A stretch of 64,000 nucleotides of DNA from an uncultured Nitrospira sp. (GTDB taxonomy: Bacteria; Nitrospirota; Nitrospiria; Nitrospirales; Nitrospiraceae). A program made the position numbers and the translations under genes. A model generated the notes under the pieces. That model saw nothing but the letters and a program-made list of their open reading frames with translations, did no database searches and was not told where the DNA came from. The stretch spans positions 108,782 through 172,781 of the forward strand of contig CABVSR010000008.1 of the NCBI GenBank assembly GCA_902500995.1, written 5' to 3'. Position 1 is the first letter of the stretch. Each line of letters begins with the position of its first letter. Shown here in pieces: positions 40,803 to 48,916 of the stretch.

Positions 40803-40825
40803 TTTAACCCAAGGGATATGCCTAG
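40803..40825 (+). promoter_or_regulatory. Candidate shared operator/promoter, copy 1
   Basis: TTTAACCCAAGGGATATGCCTAG, 62 bases before the zinc-ribbon gene start. It resembles 46380-46399 and 47764-47784 in a TTGAC-like word followed by GGGTA-like and CCTAG words. This is the weakest of the three. Confidence 0.35.
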
Positions 40826-40886
40826 TAGAGACCTCGAGGGTTCCGCATAGGATGATTCTTTGACATCTCCTGTGCGTTCACCTGAC

Positions 40887-41228
40887 ATGAAGAAGAGCAC
40901 CGATCGCGAGACCGTCTATTCCTGCCCCGATTGTGTCGGTGTGCTGAAGGTCGAGATGAGCGACGGCGGCCGGAAAGGATATGTCTGCCAGGTCGGCCAC
41001 CGTTTTTCGACCCACAGTCTCCTGAACGCTAAGGAAAAGGAACTGGAAAAAGCGCTCTGGGCCGCCGCCGTGCTGCTGTTGCATACCGTGAACGTACACG
41101 AGGAACTCCTGCTCCAGCAACCAGGGTCCAGCAAGACGCGATCTGCGCTCCAGCGGCGCGTCCGCGAAGCTAAACAGCAGTACCGCACGCTGGTGCGCAT
41201 GATCGAGCATACTCATGGGACAACATAG
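40887..41228 (+). CDS. CheB-associated zinc-ribbon protein
   Basis: A 113-residue protein. YSCPDCVGVLKVEMS and YVCQVGHRFSTHSLL give a C-x2-C...C-x2-GH zinc site, followed by a helical region with a conserved LEKALWAAAVLLL. This whole layout is found as a C-terminal extension or adjacent protein of stand-alone CheB methylesterases. Its stop overlaps the start of the cheB gene by 14 bases. The ATG of MKKSTD is preferred. It may bring CheB to its targets or sense metals; not known. Confidence 0.72.
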   Translation: MKKSTDRETVYSCPDCVGVLKVEMSDGGRKGYVCQVGHRFSTHSLLNAKEKELEKALWAAAVLLLHTVNVHEELLLQQPGSSKTRSALQRRVREAKQQYRTLVRMIEHTHGTT

Positions 41229-41877
41229 GCCAACACTTCCCGGCCGTTCCACCAGCCATCCGCGTCTTCACTCATCCCGACGGGTGATCAATGAACAGCA
41301 TCTCGTGCGCGACGTGATCGTGCTGGGGGCTTCCGCCGGAGGGATCGAAGTGTTGATCGGCCTGCTCGCTGAACTGCCCGCGGACCTGCCCGCGATAATG
41401 GCGGTGGTCGTCCATCGTCCTCCAGGTCAGAGTCAGTTGGCGCACGTGCTCCGCCGGCGTTCGCGCCTTGCCGTCATCGAGGCCTCCAACCGCCTCAAGC
41501 TGCTTCAAGGCCGAGTGTATCTCGCCCCGCCCGACCGTCATCTGGAGTTCGAACCGACCCGCCTGTTGGTGCGGCGGACACCCAAGGAACACAGCGCGAG
41601 GCCGGCCATCGATCCGCTCTTTCGTTCCGCAGCTCATGCATTCGGCAGGCGCGTCGTCGGCATGTTGTTAAGCGGCGGAGGAGATGACGGGGTCAATGGC
41701 CTGATTCTGATCCAACAAAATGGTGGTATTTCGCTCACGCAAGATCCGGCGGATGCGCTGATGCCCTTTCTCCCATTGAACGCCGTGCGATACGACCATC
41801 CTGAGTGCCTTGTGCCCACGGAAAACATTGCCTCGACACTCGTGGCGTTGGTCAAAGGGCTGGATGTGGAATGCTGA
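41215..41877 (+). CDS. cheB: Stand-alone CheB methylesterase
   Basis: A 220-residue catalytic domain without receiver. It keeps the triad region: Ser40 in GASAGG, His67 in VVVHRPPG and Asp158 in LLSGGGDDGV. The last motif is normally LTGMGxDG; here SGGGDDG is a small deviation next to the catalytic Asp. CheB demethylates or deamidates glutamyl residues of chemoreceptors. No receptor or CheA gene lies in the window, so its substrate may be another protein of this cluster. Confidence 0.85.
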   Translation: MGQHRPTLPGRSTSHPRLHSSRRVINEQHLVRDVIVLGASAGGIEVLIGLLAELPADLPAIMAVVVHRPPGQSQLAHVLRRRSRLAVIEASNRLKLLQGRVYLAPPDRHLEFEPTRLLVRRTPKEHSARPAIDPLFRSAAHAFGRRVVGMLLSGGGDDGVNGLILIQQNGGISLTQDPADALMPFLPLNAVRYDHPECLVPTENIASTLVALVKGLDVEC

Positions 41878-41969
41878 TCCACATTGCGCATTGTGTATAG
41901 CCACTCACATGCGTACAATGGTTTCTACTATCCCATCCTCAGACGCTCGCGTTTCCCTGGTCGTCATCC

Positions 41970-44930
41970 ATGGCTTCGCATCGACAGCCTCCCTCCGCCC
42001 GCAAGAAACCCTCGGCTTCTGCTCGCCCGACTGAACTGAGTCGCGCAAAGCGCAAAATTCCCGGAACAAGGCGTCCGCGGTTCATCGTCGGCATGGGAGG
42101 ATCCGCCGGGTCACTCGAAGCCTACGAACAATTTTTTGCGCAGATGCCTCCGGATCTCCGAGTGGGGTTCGTGCTCGTGCCACATCTCGATCCCAGCCAC
42201 AAGGGGATGATGCCGGAGCTGCTGCAACGGTGCACGAAAATGCCGGTCATCCAAGCAGAGGACAACATGGCGGTCGGCGGAGGCCGGATTTATATCATCC
42301 CGCCGAACAAGGACATGTCGATTCTGCGGGGTCACCTGTACCTGCATGAGCCGGCAGCCCCGCGCGGTTGGCGGACACCGATCGATTTCTTTTTGCGGCA
42401 CCTGGCGGAAGATCAGGGAGAACATGCCGTCGCCATCATTCTCTCCGGCATGGGGACCGACGGGACCCTGGGCGTCAAGGCGGTCAAAGAACATCTCGGG
42501 CTGGCCATGGTGCAGGAATCCCTCTCAGCGAAGTTCAACAGCATGCCGAAAAACGCCATCGGCACGGGCTTGATCGACTACGTCGCCCCGGCGGATCAGT
42601 TGCCGTTGAAGTTGTCCGCTTATCTGGCGCAGGTGGCGAAACAACCGAAGACGGCGCCTTTGCCGCAAAGCACCATCACGGCATCCCTGTCCAAGGTGCT
42701 GATTCTCCTCCGCAGCCACACCGGGCATGATTTTTCCTTCTATAAGCGCAACACGCTCTACCGGCGGATCGAACGCCGCATGACCGTCAACCAGATCGGC
42801 AATATTTCCAAATATGCCCTGTTCCTGCACTCCCATCCCGCCGAGATCGATTTGCTGTTCAAGGAACTGCTGATCGGCGTGACCAATTTTTTTCGCGATC
42901 CCGGAGCTTTCCATGTGCTCAAGGAAAAGATTCTGCCGGAATTACTGAAAAACAAGGCCGGCAAGAGCGCCTTCCGCGCGTGGGTTCCGGGCTGCAGCAC
43001 CGGCGAAGAGTCGTACTCGATTGCCATGATCGTGCGGGAATGTCTGGAGGACCTCGGCTTGGAAGGGCAGGTGAAGGTGCAAATCTTCGCGACCGACATC
43101 GATCGCGAGGCGGTGGAGAAGGCCCGGCAGGCCGTCTACCCGCCCTCGATCCTGCATGACGTGCCCACCGAGCGCCTGCGACGGTTTTTTGTGAAGGAAG
43201 ACGGCGCCTATCGCATTCACAAACAGATCCGCGAAATGGTCGTGTTCGCTCCGCAGAACGTGATCATGGATCCGCCCTTCACCAGGCTCGATCTCCTCTG
43301 TTGCCGAAATCTCCTGATTTATTTCACCGCCGAGCTCCAGAAAAAAGTCATCCCGCTGTTCCATTACAGCTTGAGCCCCGGCGGCGTCTTGTTCCTCGGC
43401 ACCTCTGAAACCATCGGATCATTTACGGATCTTTTTACGACCCTGGACAACAAGTGGAAAATTTTCAAACGGCGGGAAACCGGTTCGGCCGGGAGATCGG
43501 CGGTGGAAGTTCCGGTCGGGCACCAGTCAGCCGATACGGCCCCTCTCCGGGCTCATGCGAGCAGGACGTCCGACGTCCGATTCCAGGAGCTCTTCCGCCA
43601 GGTGCTGATCGAACGGTTTGCGCCTGCGGCGGTGCTGGTCAACGAAGGGGGCGATATTTTGTATATTCACGGCAAGACCGGGCGGTATCTGGAGCCGGCG
43701 GCCGGGGAAGCCAGCATGAACATCTTCACGATGGCGCGGGAAGGACTCCGGCTGGAGCTGGCCTCCTTGATCAGGCGCGCGCTCCTCCAGCGCCGCGAAG
43801 TGCAAACCCTCGGCTTGAGAATCCAGACCAACGGCGATCATCAGGTCATCAATCTCTCCGTCCGGCCGCTGGGATCGCAGACCGGCGTGCAGGGGCTGGC
43901 GCTGGTGGCCTTCGAACCGGTCCAGGGCGCAGTCGGCAACGGTCACGCCCGTCCCGTCGGCGGCGCCAAACCGCTCAAAGCCATCAAGCAGCTGGACCAG
44001 GAGATCAAGCACCTCAAGCAGCAACTGCAGATCAGCATGGAGCAAATGGAAACGTCCCAGGAGGAATTCAAATCGGCGCACGAAGAGTTGCAATCGACCA
44101 ACGAAGAACTGCAGAGCACGAACGAGGAACTGACGACCTCGAAGGAAGAGCTGCAATCCTTAAACGAGGAACTGGTCACGGTCAATTCGGAGCTTCAGCA
44201 GAAGATCGACGATTTGTCGCAAACCAACAGCGACATGAAGAATCTCTTCAACAGCACCGACATCGCAACCATTTTCCTGGACCAGCATCTCAACATCAAA
44301 CGGTTCACGCCGCAAGTCGCCAAGATTGTGAATCTGATCCAGACGGATATGGGACGACCTCTGAGCGACATCGCGACGAATCTCAGGCACAACACCCTGG
44401 TCGAGGATGTCAAGGACGTGCTGGAGACCCTCGTGCCCTGCGAACGGCAGGTGCAACTCAAAGACGGTGAATGGTTTCTGTTGCGGATCGTGCCGTACCG
44501 GACCTTGGATAACGTCATCGACGGGGCCGTCATGACCTTCACAAACATCACACCCATCAAGAGCTTGGAAGAATCGCTGACGGACACAGATTCCAGCCGG
44601 CGGACCGTCTTTCAATCTTTGCCGGTGATGGTGATGGCCTTTGACCGGCACGATACCCTCGTGGCCTGGAACAAGGAATGCGAGCGGGTCACGGGATACC
44701 TGGCAGAGGATATCGTCGGCAAGCCGGCCGTATTCGCGCGGGTCTTTCCCGACCAGGACGTTCTATCGGCGCCCGATTCCTCATCACGATCCGTTCGCGT
44801 GATAGCCAAAAACGGCGCGGTGAAATCAATTCGTTGGACCACCATCACGGAAAAAGCTCCCGTGAGCAACTGGGCTGGATGGGCCATGGCCATCGAAGAG
44901 GAGCCTGCGGCCGCCAGGGAAAACGGGTAG
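41970..44930 (+). CDS. CheB-CheR fusion with coiled coil and PAS domains
   Basis: A 986-residue protein. The CheB domain is at ~38-225 ([16 protein letters not shown] with Ser, [10 protein letters not shown] with His, [11 protein letters not shown] with Asp). The CheR methyltransferase is at ~235-500 ([36 protein letters not shown] as SAM site, [23 protein letters not shown]). A long Gln/Glu coiled coil of [10 protein letters not shown] type repeats runs at ~675-755, then PAS domains at ~757-865 and ~875-975. It has neither receiver nor kinase domain. It may methylate and demethylate a target in response to the PAS ligand. Confidence 0.9.
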   Translation: MASHRQPPSARKKPSASARPTELSRAKRKIPGTRRPRFIVGMGGSAGSLEAYEQFFAQMPPDLRVGFVLVPHLDPSHKGMMPELLQRCTKMPVIQAEDNMAVGGGRIYIIPPNKDMSILRGHLYLHEPAAPRGWRTPIDFFLRHLAEDQGEHAVAIILSGMGTDGTLGVKAVKEHLGLAMVQESLSAKFNSMPKNAIGTGLIDYVAPADQLPLKLSAYLAQVAKQPKTAPLPQSTITASLSKVLILLRSHTGHDFSFYKRNTLYRRIERRMTVNQIGNISKYALFLHSHPAEIDLLFKELLIGVTNFFRDPGAFHVLKEKILPELLKNKAGKSAFRAWVPGCSTGEESYSIAMIVRECLEDLGLEGQVKVQIFATDIDREAVEKARQAVYPPSILHDVPTERLRRFFVKEDGAYRIHKQIREMVVFAPQNVIMDPPFTRLDLLCCRNLLIYFTAELQKKVIPLFHYSLSPGGVLFLGTSETIGSFTDLFTTLDNKWKIFKRRETGSAGRSAVEVPVGHQSADTAPLRAHASRTSDVRFQELFRQVLIERFAPAAVLVNEGGDILYIHGKTGRYLEPAAGEASMNIFTMAREGLRLELASLIRRALLQRREVQTLGLRIQTNGDHQVINLSVRPLGSQTGVQGLALVAFEPVQGAVGNGHARPVGGAKPLKAIKQLDQEIKHLKQQLQISMEQMETSQEEFKSAHEELQSTNEELQSTNEELTTSKEELQSLNEELVTVNSELQQKIDDLSQTNSDMKNLFNSTDIATIFLDQHLNIKRFTPQVAKIVNLIQTDMGRPLSDIATNLRHNTLVEDVKDVLETLVPCERQVQLKDGEWFLLRIVPYRTLDNVIDGAVMTFTNITPIKSLEESLTDTDSSRRTVFQSLPVMVMAFDRHDTLVAWNKECERVTGYLAEDIVGKPAVFARVFPDQDVLSAPDSSSRSVRVIAKNGAVKSIRWTTITEKAPVSNWAGWAMAIEEEPAAARENG

Positions 44931-44972
44931 TCGCCTGCGGGAGATCTGACACCTCTCCGAGAGGAGGACACC

Positions 44973-46238
44973 ATGCCGACACCAGGAGCCGATATCGAAC
45001 GTCTCCGCCGGAAGGCGGAGATCTACATGCGCGACCATGACCATCGAACACCTTATAATCCCTCATCGACCGATACCGTCCGCTTGGTGCATGAGCTGGA
45101 AGTCAGCCATGTTGAACTTCGGCTGCAATGTGAGGAACTCCGGCAGACACAGGTGGGGTTGCAGGAAAGCCGGCACCGGTATGTTGAACTGTATGAATCG
45201 ATTCCCATCGGCTATTTTTCCCTGACCCCGCAGGGAATCATTCGCGACGTCAATCCCGCCGGCGTCGCGATGCTGCGCCAGCCGATGAACCGTTTGGTCG
45301 GGCAGCGCCTCCATCTATTCTTGCCGATCTCTCAGCGCCGCCGCTTCATCGACTTTTGCAAACAGGTGGCGACTAAGAAAAGGCGCCTCGCGTGCGAGGT
45401 GGATCTCGGCGATCTGTCCGATGAGCAGCCCCGCGCCCTGAAGACTGTGTTGCTGGAAGGCATCCCGGCCCAGGGGCCAAAAGACATGGCACGAGTGGCG
45501 GTCATCGATATCACGGGACGCAAACAGGCCGAGGAGAAACTGAAACAGCAGGAGGAAGAGCTGCGGGCCAGCCGGCAGATATTACAGGACCTCAACGCGC
45601 AACTTCTGAACATTCAGGACGAAGAACGCCGTGCGATCGCAAGGGAACTGCACGATAACTGTTGCCAGCAATTGGCGATACTGCTGTTTTCGACCAATGC
45701 GATCGAACGCAACTGCGATGAGCCGATGGCTCAGAAGATGCGGCTCCTGAGCGAGCAGATCAACCGGACCTTGGAGTCGATCCGGCACATCGCCTACGGC
45801 TTGCATCCGGCCATGTGGGAAAACACCGGCATCGAGGAAGCCTTACGCAGTTACCTGAGGGACTTCACTGAAGTGACCGAGTTGAGGGTCGACTTTGAAG
45901 CGGTCGATGTGCCGGCGAAGGTTCCGGAAATGACTGCGACCTGTCTGTTCCGAACCTTGCAGGAAGTGCTGCACAATGTCGTCAAATATGCCGAAGCGTC
46001 ACGGGTCCAGGTGCGGCTGGTGAAAAAGGCGGAGGCGATTTCCTTGATCGTCACCGACCACGGTCGCGGGTTTCAGGTCTCGTCCATGAAAACTTCGCCC
46101 AGAGGCTTGGGACTCGTCAGCCTGAAGGAACGCGCGCAGTTGTTGAATGGCACACTGACGGTTACCAGCCAGATCGGCGTCGGCACCACAGTGCAAGTCG
46201 ATCTGCCGCTGCCCCATCCACAAGGCCAGCTCGGCTAG
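44973..46238 (+). CDS. PAS-domain histidine kinase (NarX/DegS-type)
   Basis: A 421-residue cytosolic kinase with a PAS domain at about 70-190 (YVELYESIPIGYFSLTPQGII to DITGRKQAEEKL) and a HisKA_3 domain with phospho-accepting His227 in RRAIARELHDNC. A HATPase domain ends the protein (about 300-415: CLFRTLQEVLHNVVKYAEAS as N-box, ITDHGRG-like TDHGRGF, and GLGLVSLKERA). Its natural partner is the NarL-type regulator about 0.75 kb downstream on the opposite strand. It lies 42 bases after the CheB-CheR gene and is probably cotranscribed. Confidence 0.88.
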   Translation: MPTPGADIERLRRKAEIYMRDHDHRTPYNPSSTDTVRLVHELEVSHVELRLQCEELRQTQVGLQESRHRYVELYESIPIGYFSLTPQGIIRDVNPAGVAMLRQPMNRLVGQRLHLFLPISQRRRFIDFCKQVATKKRRLACEVDLGDLSDEQPRALKTVLLEGIPAQGPKDMARVAVIDITGRKQAEEKLKQQEEELRASRQILQDLNAQLLNIQDEERRAIARELHDNCCQQLAILLFSTNAIERNCDEPMAQKMRLLSEQINRTLESIRHIAYGLHPAMWENTGIEEALRSYLRDFTEVTELRVDFEAVDVPAKVPEMTATCLFRTLQEVLHNVVKYAEASRVQVRLVKKAEAISLIVTDHGRGFQVSSMKTSPRGLGLVSLKERAQLLNGTLTVTSQIGVGTTVQVDLPLPHPQGQLG

Positions 46239-46379
46239 CGTATCTTTCCTTCCCCGTTATGCCGAGTCCCGCAGCCGGGTCCAGGCCAACTCACCATCAA
46301 CGGTACCGTCTTTCTTGCGCAACCTCGTGGATCTGCTAGGGCCGAGTGAGATCTTGCCGGATCTATCTGTCACGAAATC

Positions 46380-46399
46380 TTGACAAGAGGTATCCCTAG
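46380..46399 (+). promoter_or_regulatory. Candidate shared operator/promoter, copy 2
   Basis: TTGACAAGAGGTATCCCTAG, 71 bases upstream of the RRM gene. A TTGACA word is followed by a roughly palindromic AGAGGTATCCCT. No good -10 hexamer lies at 16-18 bases, so it may be an activator site rather than a plain sigma-70 promoter. Confidence 0.4.
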
Positions 46400-46423
46400 G
46401 TGAGGACGGACATTTTTCTTTCT

Positions 46424-46463
46424 GGCCTGTAGGCTTAGTCCGACAGAAGGACTACCTATGGCC
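46424..46463 (+). promoter_or_regulatory. Structured leader hairpin of the RRM gene
   Basis: Nested complementary blocks: GGCC...GGCC, TAGG...CCTA and TAGTCC...GGACTA around a seven-base loop, ending seven bases before the ATG. This hairpin would occupy the ribosome-binding region of the RRM mRNA and could control its translation, perhaps by temperature. Confidence 0.55.
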
Positions 46464-46470
46464 GGTTAAC

Positions 46471-46791
46471 ATGCGTCACGTGCAGAGCTCGCCCGAACTT
46501 AATTTTATTGTAGACGGCCTATCCGCTACGGTCACGCAATCCGACATAACTGCTCTGTTTTCGAGCTGCGGCAGGGTGAGGGCCGTCGAAATTGTCAGCG
46601 ATGCCGATGGACTCCCTTTAGGCGTCGCCCGCGTCACCATGGCGACCAAGGAGGAAGCAGGGTTTGCGATGCAGGCGTTTCACCGATGCCGGTTTCGCGA
46701 TCACACGTTGCTGCTGTTCGAGGATACGACAAATACGACAATGAACCGAAAGGAGGATCCATGGAACAGGCGCCTGCAGCAACAGCCCTGA
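46471..46791 (+). CDS. Small RRM-type RNA-binding protein
   Basis: A 106-residue protein with one RNA recognition motif at residues ~10-85. RNP2 is NFIVDGLS, with its aromatic Phe; the RNP1 position reads LGVARVTM in place of the usual KGFGFV, so two stacking aromatics are missing. The order beta-alpha-beta-beta-alpha-beta is visible (LFSSCGRVRAVEIVSDADG, then EEAGFAMQAFHRCRFRDHTLLLFED). A short basic tail follows. Such proteins in cyanobacteria and others are cold- or stress-induced. It has no strong ribosome site; a hairpin lies just before the ATG. Confidence 0.75.
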   Translation: MRHVQSSPELNFIVDGLSATVTQSDITALFSSCGRVRAVEIVSDADGLPLGVARVTMATKEEAGFAMQAFHRCRFRDHTLLLFEDTTNTTMNRKEDPWNRRLQQQP

Positions 46792-46967
46792 ACGACCATG
46801 AGCACGTCGCGCCGACTCACTGTCGGCGCTGTGAGTCGCGAGACCTATTCTGGTGGACCAATCCAAAGGGGCGAACGGTCACGTGGTTCTGCCAGTCCTG
46901 CCGGGCGGTCACAACACGGCAGGTCGCCGCATCGCAGGACGGGCAAGCGGCATCGGCTGTGAGATGA
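46761..46967 (+). CDS. 68-residue zinc-ribbon-like protein
   Basis: Starts at an ATG four bases after AGGAGG and overlaps the end of the RRM gene by 31 bases. The core CRRCESRDLFWW and FCQSCR gives two C-x2-C knuckles, a probable zinc ribbon. The tail is Ala/Gln-rich. The pairing with the RRM gene suggests a nucleic-acid-related role, which is inference. The strong ribosome site decides this start over an in-frame ATG 25 codons earlier. Confidence 0.65.
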   Translation: MEQAPAATALNDHEHVAPTHCRRCESRDLFWWTNPKGRTVTWFCQSCRAVTTRQVAASQDGQAASAVR

Positions 46968-46979
46968 GATTGCACGGCT

Positions 46980-47609
46980 CTAGATCAACGAATGTTCCAA
47001 GGCGTAGCGGGTCAATTCGGCATTCGTGTGCAGCTTGAGCTTCTGCAAAATGCGCGTCCGGTAGGTACTGACTGTATTGGCGCTGAGACATAGCTCCTGG
47101 GCGATCTGCTTGAGCGACTCGCCTTGCGCGACCATCCTGAGTATCTGGAATTCTCGATTGGACAGGGCCTCGTGCGGGCGCCCGTTGCCTTTGGTCCGCA
47201 TGCGCTCGATCAAGCATCGCGCCACGGCCGGCGTGATGAATTCCCCTCCCGACAAGATGGACCGCACGGCCCCGATCAGGTCGTCAAGCCCGGTCGCCTT
47301 ATTCAGGTAGCCGCTCGCCCCGCTTTGGATCATGCGCACGGCATAACTCTCATCGGAATGCATGCTGTAGACAAGGATCGGCGTCGCAGGCTGCACCGTC
47401 CGGAGGTGCTCCAGCAAATCAGTCCCGCTCTTGCCCGGCATCGTGACATCCATGATGAACGCATCCCACTTCCCTTGAGATGCCAGCGTCACCATCTCCC
47501 AGCCCGTTTTCGCCTCGTGCACGTCCAGCGGCGCAAAATGCTCTTGCAGGACATCTTTCGTCCCGCGCCGAAACACGGCATGGTCATCGCCGATCAGAAT
47601 TTTCACCAT
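46980..47609 (-). CDS. NarL/FixJ-family response regulator
   Basis: A 209-residue two-domain regulator. The receiver has the acid pair in ILIGDDHAVFRRG, phospho-acceptor Asp54 (FIMDVTMPGKSG), and a Lys in GYLNKATGLDDLI. The LuxR-type helix-turn-helix fills the last 65 residues (LSNREFQILRMVAQGESLKQIA then LSANTVSTYRTRILQKL). It is the probable partner of the HisKA_3 kinase upstream. The ATG of MVKILIGDD gives the normal length. It ends 12 bases from the convergent zinc-ribbon gene. Confidence 0.92.
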   Translation of the reverse strand: MVKILIGDDHAVFRRGTKDVLQEHFAPLDVHEAKTGWEMVTLASQGKWDAFIMDVTMPGKSGTDLLEHLRTVQPATPILVYSMHSDESYAVRMIQSGASGYLNKATGLDDLIGAVRSILSGGEFITPAVARCLIERMRTKGNGRPHEALSNREFQILRMVAQGESLKQIAQELCLSANTVSTYRTRILQKLKLHTNAELTRYALEHSLI

Positions 47610-47763
47610 CGAACCTGCCTGGTCACCCGCCCGTGTACGACACATTGTACCTAAGTGTTTGCGCTAGTGTACTCGAAACGTTTCTCGGAGACGAGAGTCT
47701 TTTTCGATCGGCCGCCTCCGCTGGGACCAATGATGCTTCATCATAGGGCAGCACCAGGTAGCT

Positions 47764-47784
47764 TTGACGTAGGGGTACGCCTAG
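47764..47784 (+). promoter_or_regulatory. Candidate shared operator/promoter, copy 3
   Basis: TTGACGTAGGGGTACGCCTAG, 74 bases before the secreted protein start. It contains the near-perfect 14-base palindrome TAGGGGTACGCCTA (six of seven pairs). AGGGGTA fits the reverse NarL heptamer consensus (TACYYMT). It lies about 160 bases from the start of the divergent NarL-type regulator. Confidence 0.45.
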
Positions 47785-47857
47785 TTCTTTCACGGTCTGC
47801 TCCATGTCACGAATGGAAAGAGGAACCAGACATTCAGGAATGGAACGGAGGTTCGTT

Positions 47858-48325
47858 ATGACTATGCCCGCTACGCTTCTCCTCGCCGCTGTCATGTGGC
47901 CGGCCTCGCACCAGGCCCCGCTCCTCGTCCATCACCAGCCCGACCATCCCGTGCCCTATGAATCGGTGAATGAATCGGAACGGCTGTTCCAGACGGATCA
48001 GGCACGGACGATTCACGGCGTGATCGCCGAGCAGCGGACGGTGGCGCTCGCCGATGGGGCGCGGTTTGTCCAGGTTGATCTCAAGACCGATGACGGCATG
48101 GTCGCCGTTCACTTGGCTCCACAGTGGTTCTTGGAGTATCGCAAAGGCGATGTGGACTTGGACCGGGGCCGATCCCTGTCGGTGCTGGGCAGCGCCAACG
48201 AAGTCCTGGGCCGCAGCGTCTTCGTCGCAGCCGAATTGTCGAATCCAGACAGGAAGCAACATCTCCGGCTACGGCATCCCAGCGGTGTCCCGGCCTGGGT
48301 GGGGAGCGAGCGGTTGCCCGAATGA
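47858..48325 (+). CDS. Small secreted beta-rich protein
   Basis: About 155 residues, start decided by CGGAGG six bases before ATG. A short hydrophobic signal segment (MTMPATLLLAAVMWPASHQA) is followed by a soluble domain. RTIHGVIAEQRTVALADGARFVQVDLKTDDGMVAVHLAP looks like an OB-fold of the kind used by periplasmic binding modules; it covers residues ~50-88. No family is named with certainty. It stands alone between the regulator and the SmbP-like gene. Confidence 0.6.
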   Translation: MTMPATLLLAAVMWPASHQAPLLVHHQPDHPVPYESVNESERLFQTDQARTIHGVIAEQRTVALADGARFVQVDLKTDDGMVAVHLAPQWFLEYRKGDVDLDRGRSLSVLGSANEVLGRSVFVAAELSNPDRKQHLRLRHPSGVPAWVGSERLPE

Positions 48326-48356
48326 CGGGCAACCGCCTGTGAGTCGCAGTTTTTTC

Positions 48357-48824
48357 TCAGCCGCCTTGATGTTTCCCGCCCGATTGCCCTGACGATGCTC
48401 CGCCGGGCAGGCCCTCCGGAATCTGCACGCCCGCCGCTTGCGAGAATTTCATGATGGCGCGTTTGACATGCATGGTCGCGTCCTTGACATGGCCGTTGTG
48501 CTCGATGGCTTCGCCCAAGGCATAGACCCCGTCGTTGATGCGCTCGTCGTGCCCCCCGCGTTGCGCTTCTTTGGCTTTGTCCAGCGCCTTCTGCGCGTGG
48601 TTTTTCAGCGCGGCAGCATCGCCCTGCTCACCGGCTGCATTGGCCTCATTGGCATGCTTCAATGCATCTTGAAGGGTATGTTTAGTCTCGTCGGAGGATC
48701 GCGCCTGCGTACCTCCGGATGTTCCGGCAGCGCCGGTCGCCCCGGCCGGCGGGAGCATAAAGAACAACGATCCGCCGAGGACTCCGATTGTGATCGTGGT
48801 ACGTATGGATATGTGTATGTGCAT
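48357..48824 (-). CDS. SmbP-like secreted metal-binding protein
   Basis: A 155-residue exported protein with signal peptide (hydrophobic about 9-28, cleavage near ATG-AAG). The mature part contains helical repeats rich in His, Ala, Glu and Lys: HTLQDALKHANEANAAGEQGDAAALKNHAQKAL and a second unit HVKDATMHVKRAIMKF (residues ~49-128). This matches the style of SmbP, the small copper- and nickel-binding periplasmic protein of Nitrosomonas europaea. Metal specificity is not shown. A His/Gly tail (GGKHQGG) may add ligands. Confidence 0.7.
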   Translation of the reverse strand: MHIHISIRTTITIGVLGGSLFFMLPPAGATGAAGTSGGTQARSSDETKHTLQDALKHANEANAAGEQGDAAALKNHAQKALDKAKEAQRGGHDERINDGVYALGEAIEHNGHVKDATMHVKRAIMKFSQAAGVQIPEGLPGGASSGQSGGKHQGG

Positions 48825-48916
48825 GAGACCATTCCTCCTTCGTGGTGAAAGGGTACGGGAACAGGGTGCTACCTATGCTCCGATGAAAACTGATTCACGG
48901 CGATGGCCTGGCCGCT

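Noticed and set aside
43454..44470. 338-codon plus-strand frame inside the CheB-CheR gene
   Set aside because: It is a shadow frame within a clear domain-bearing gene and is Arg/Gly/Gln-rich without motifs.
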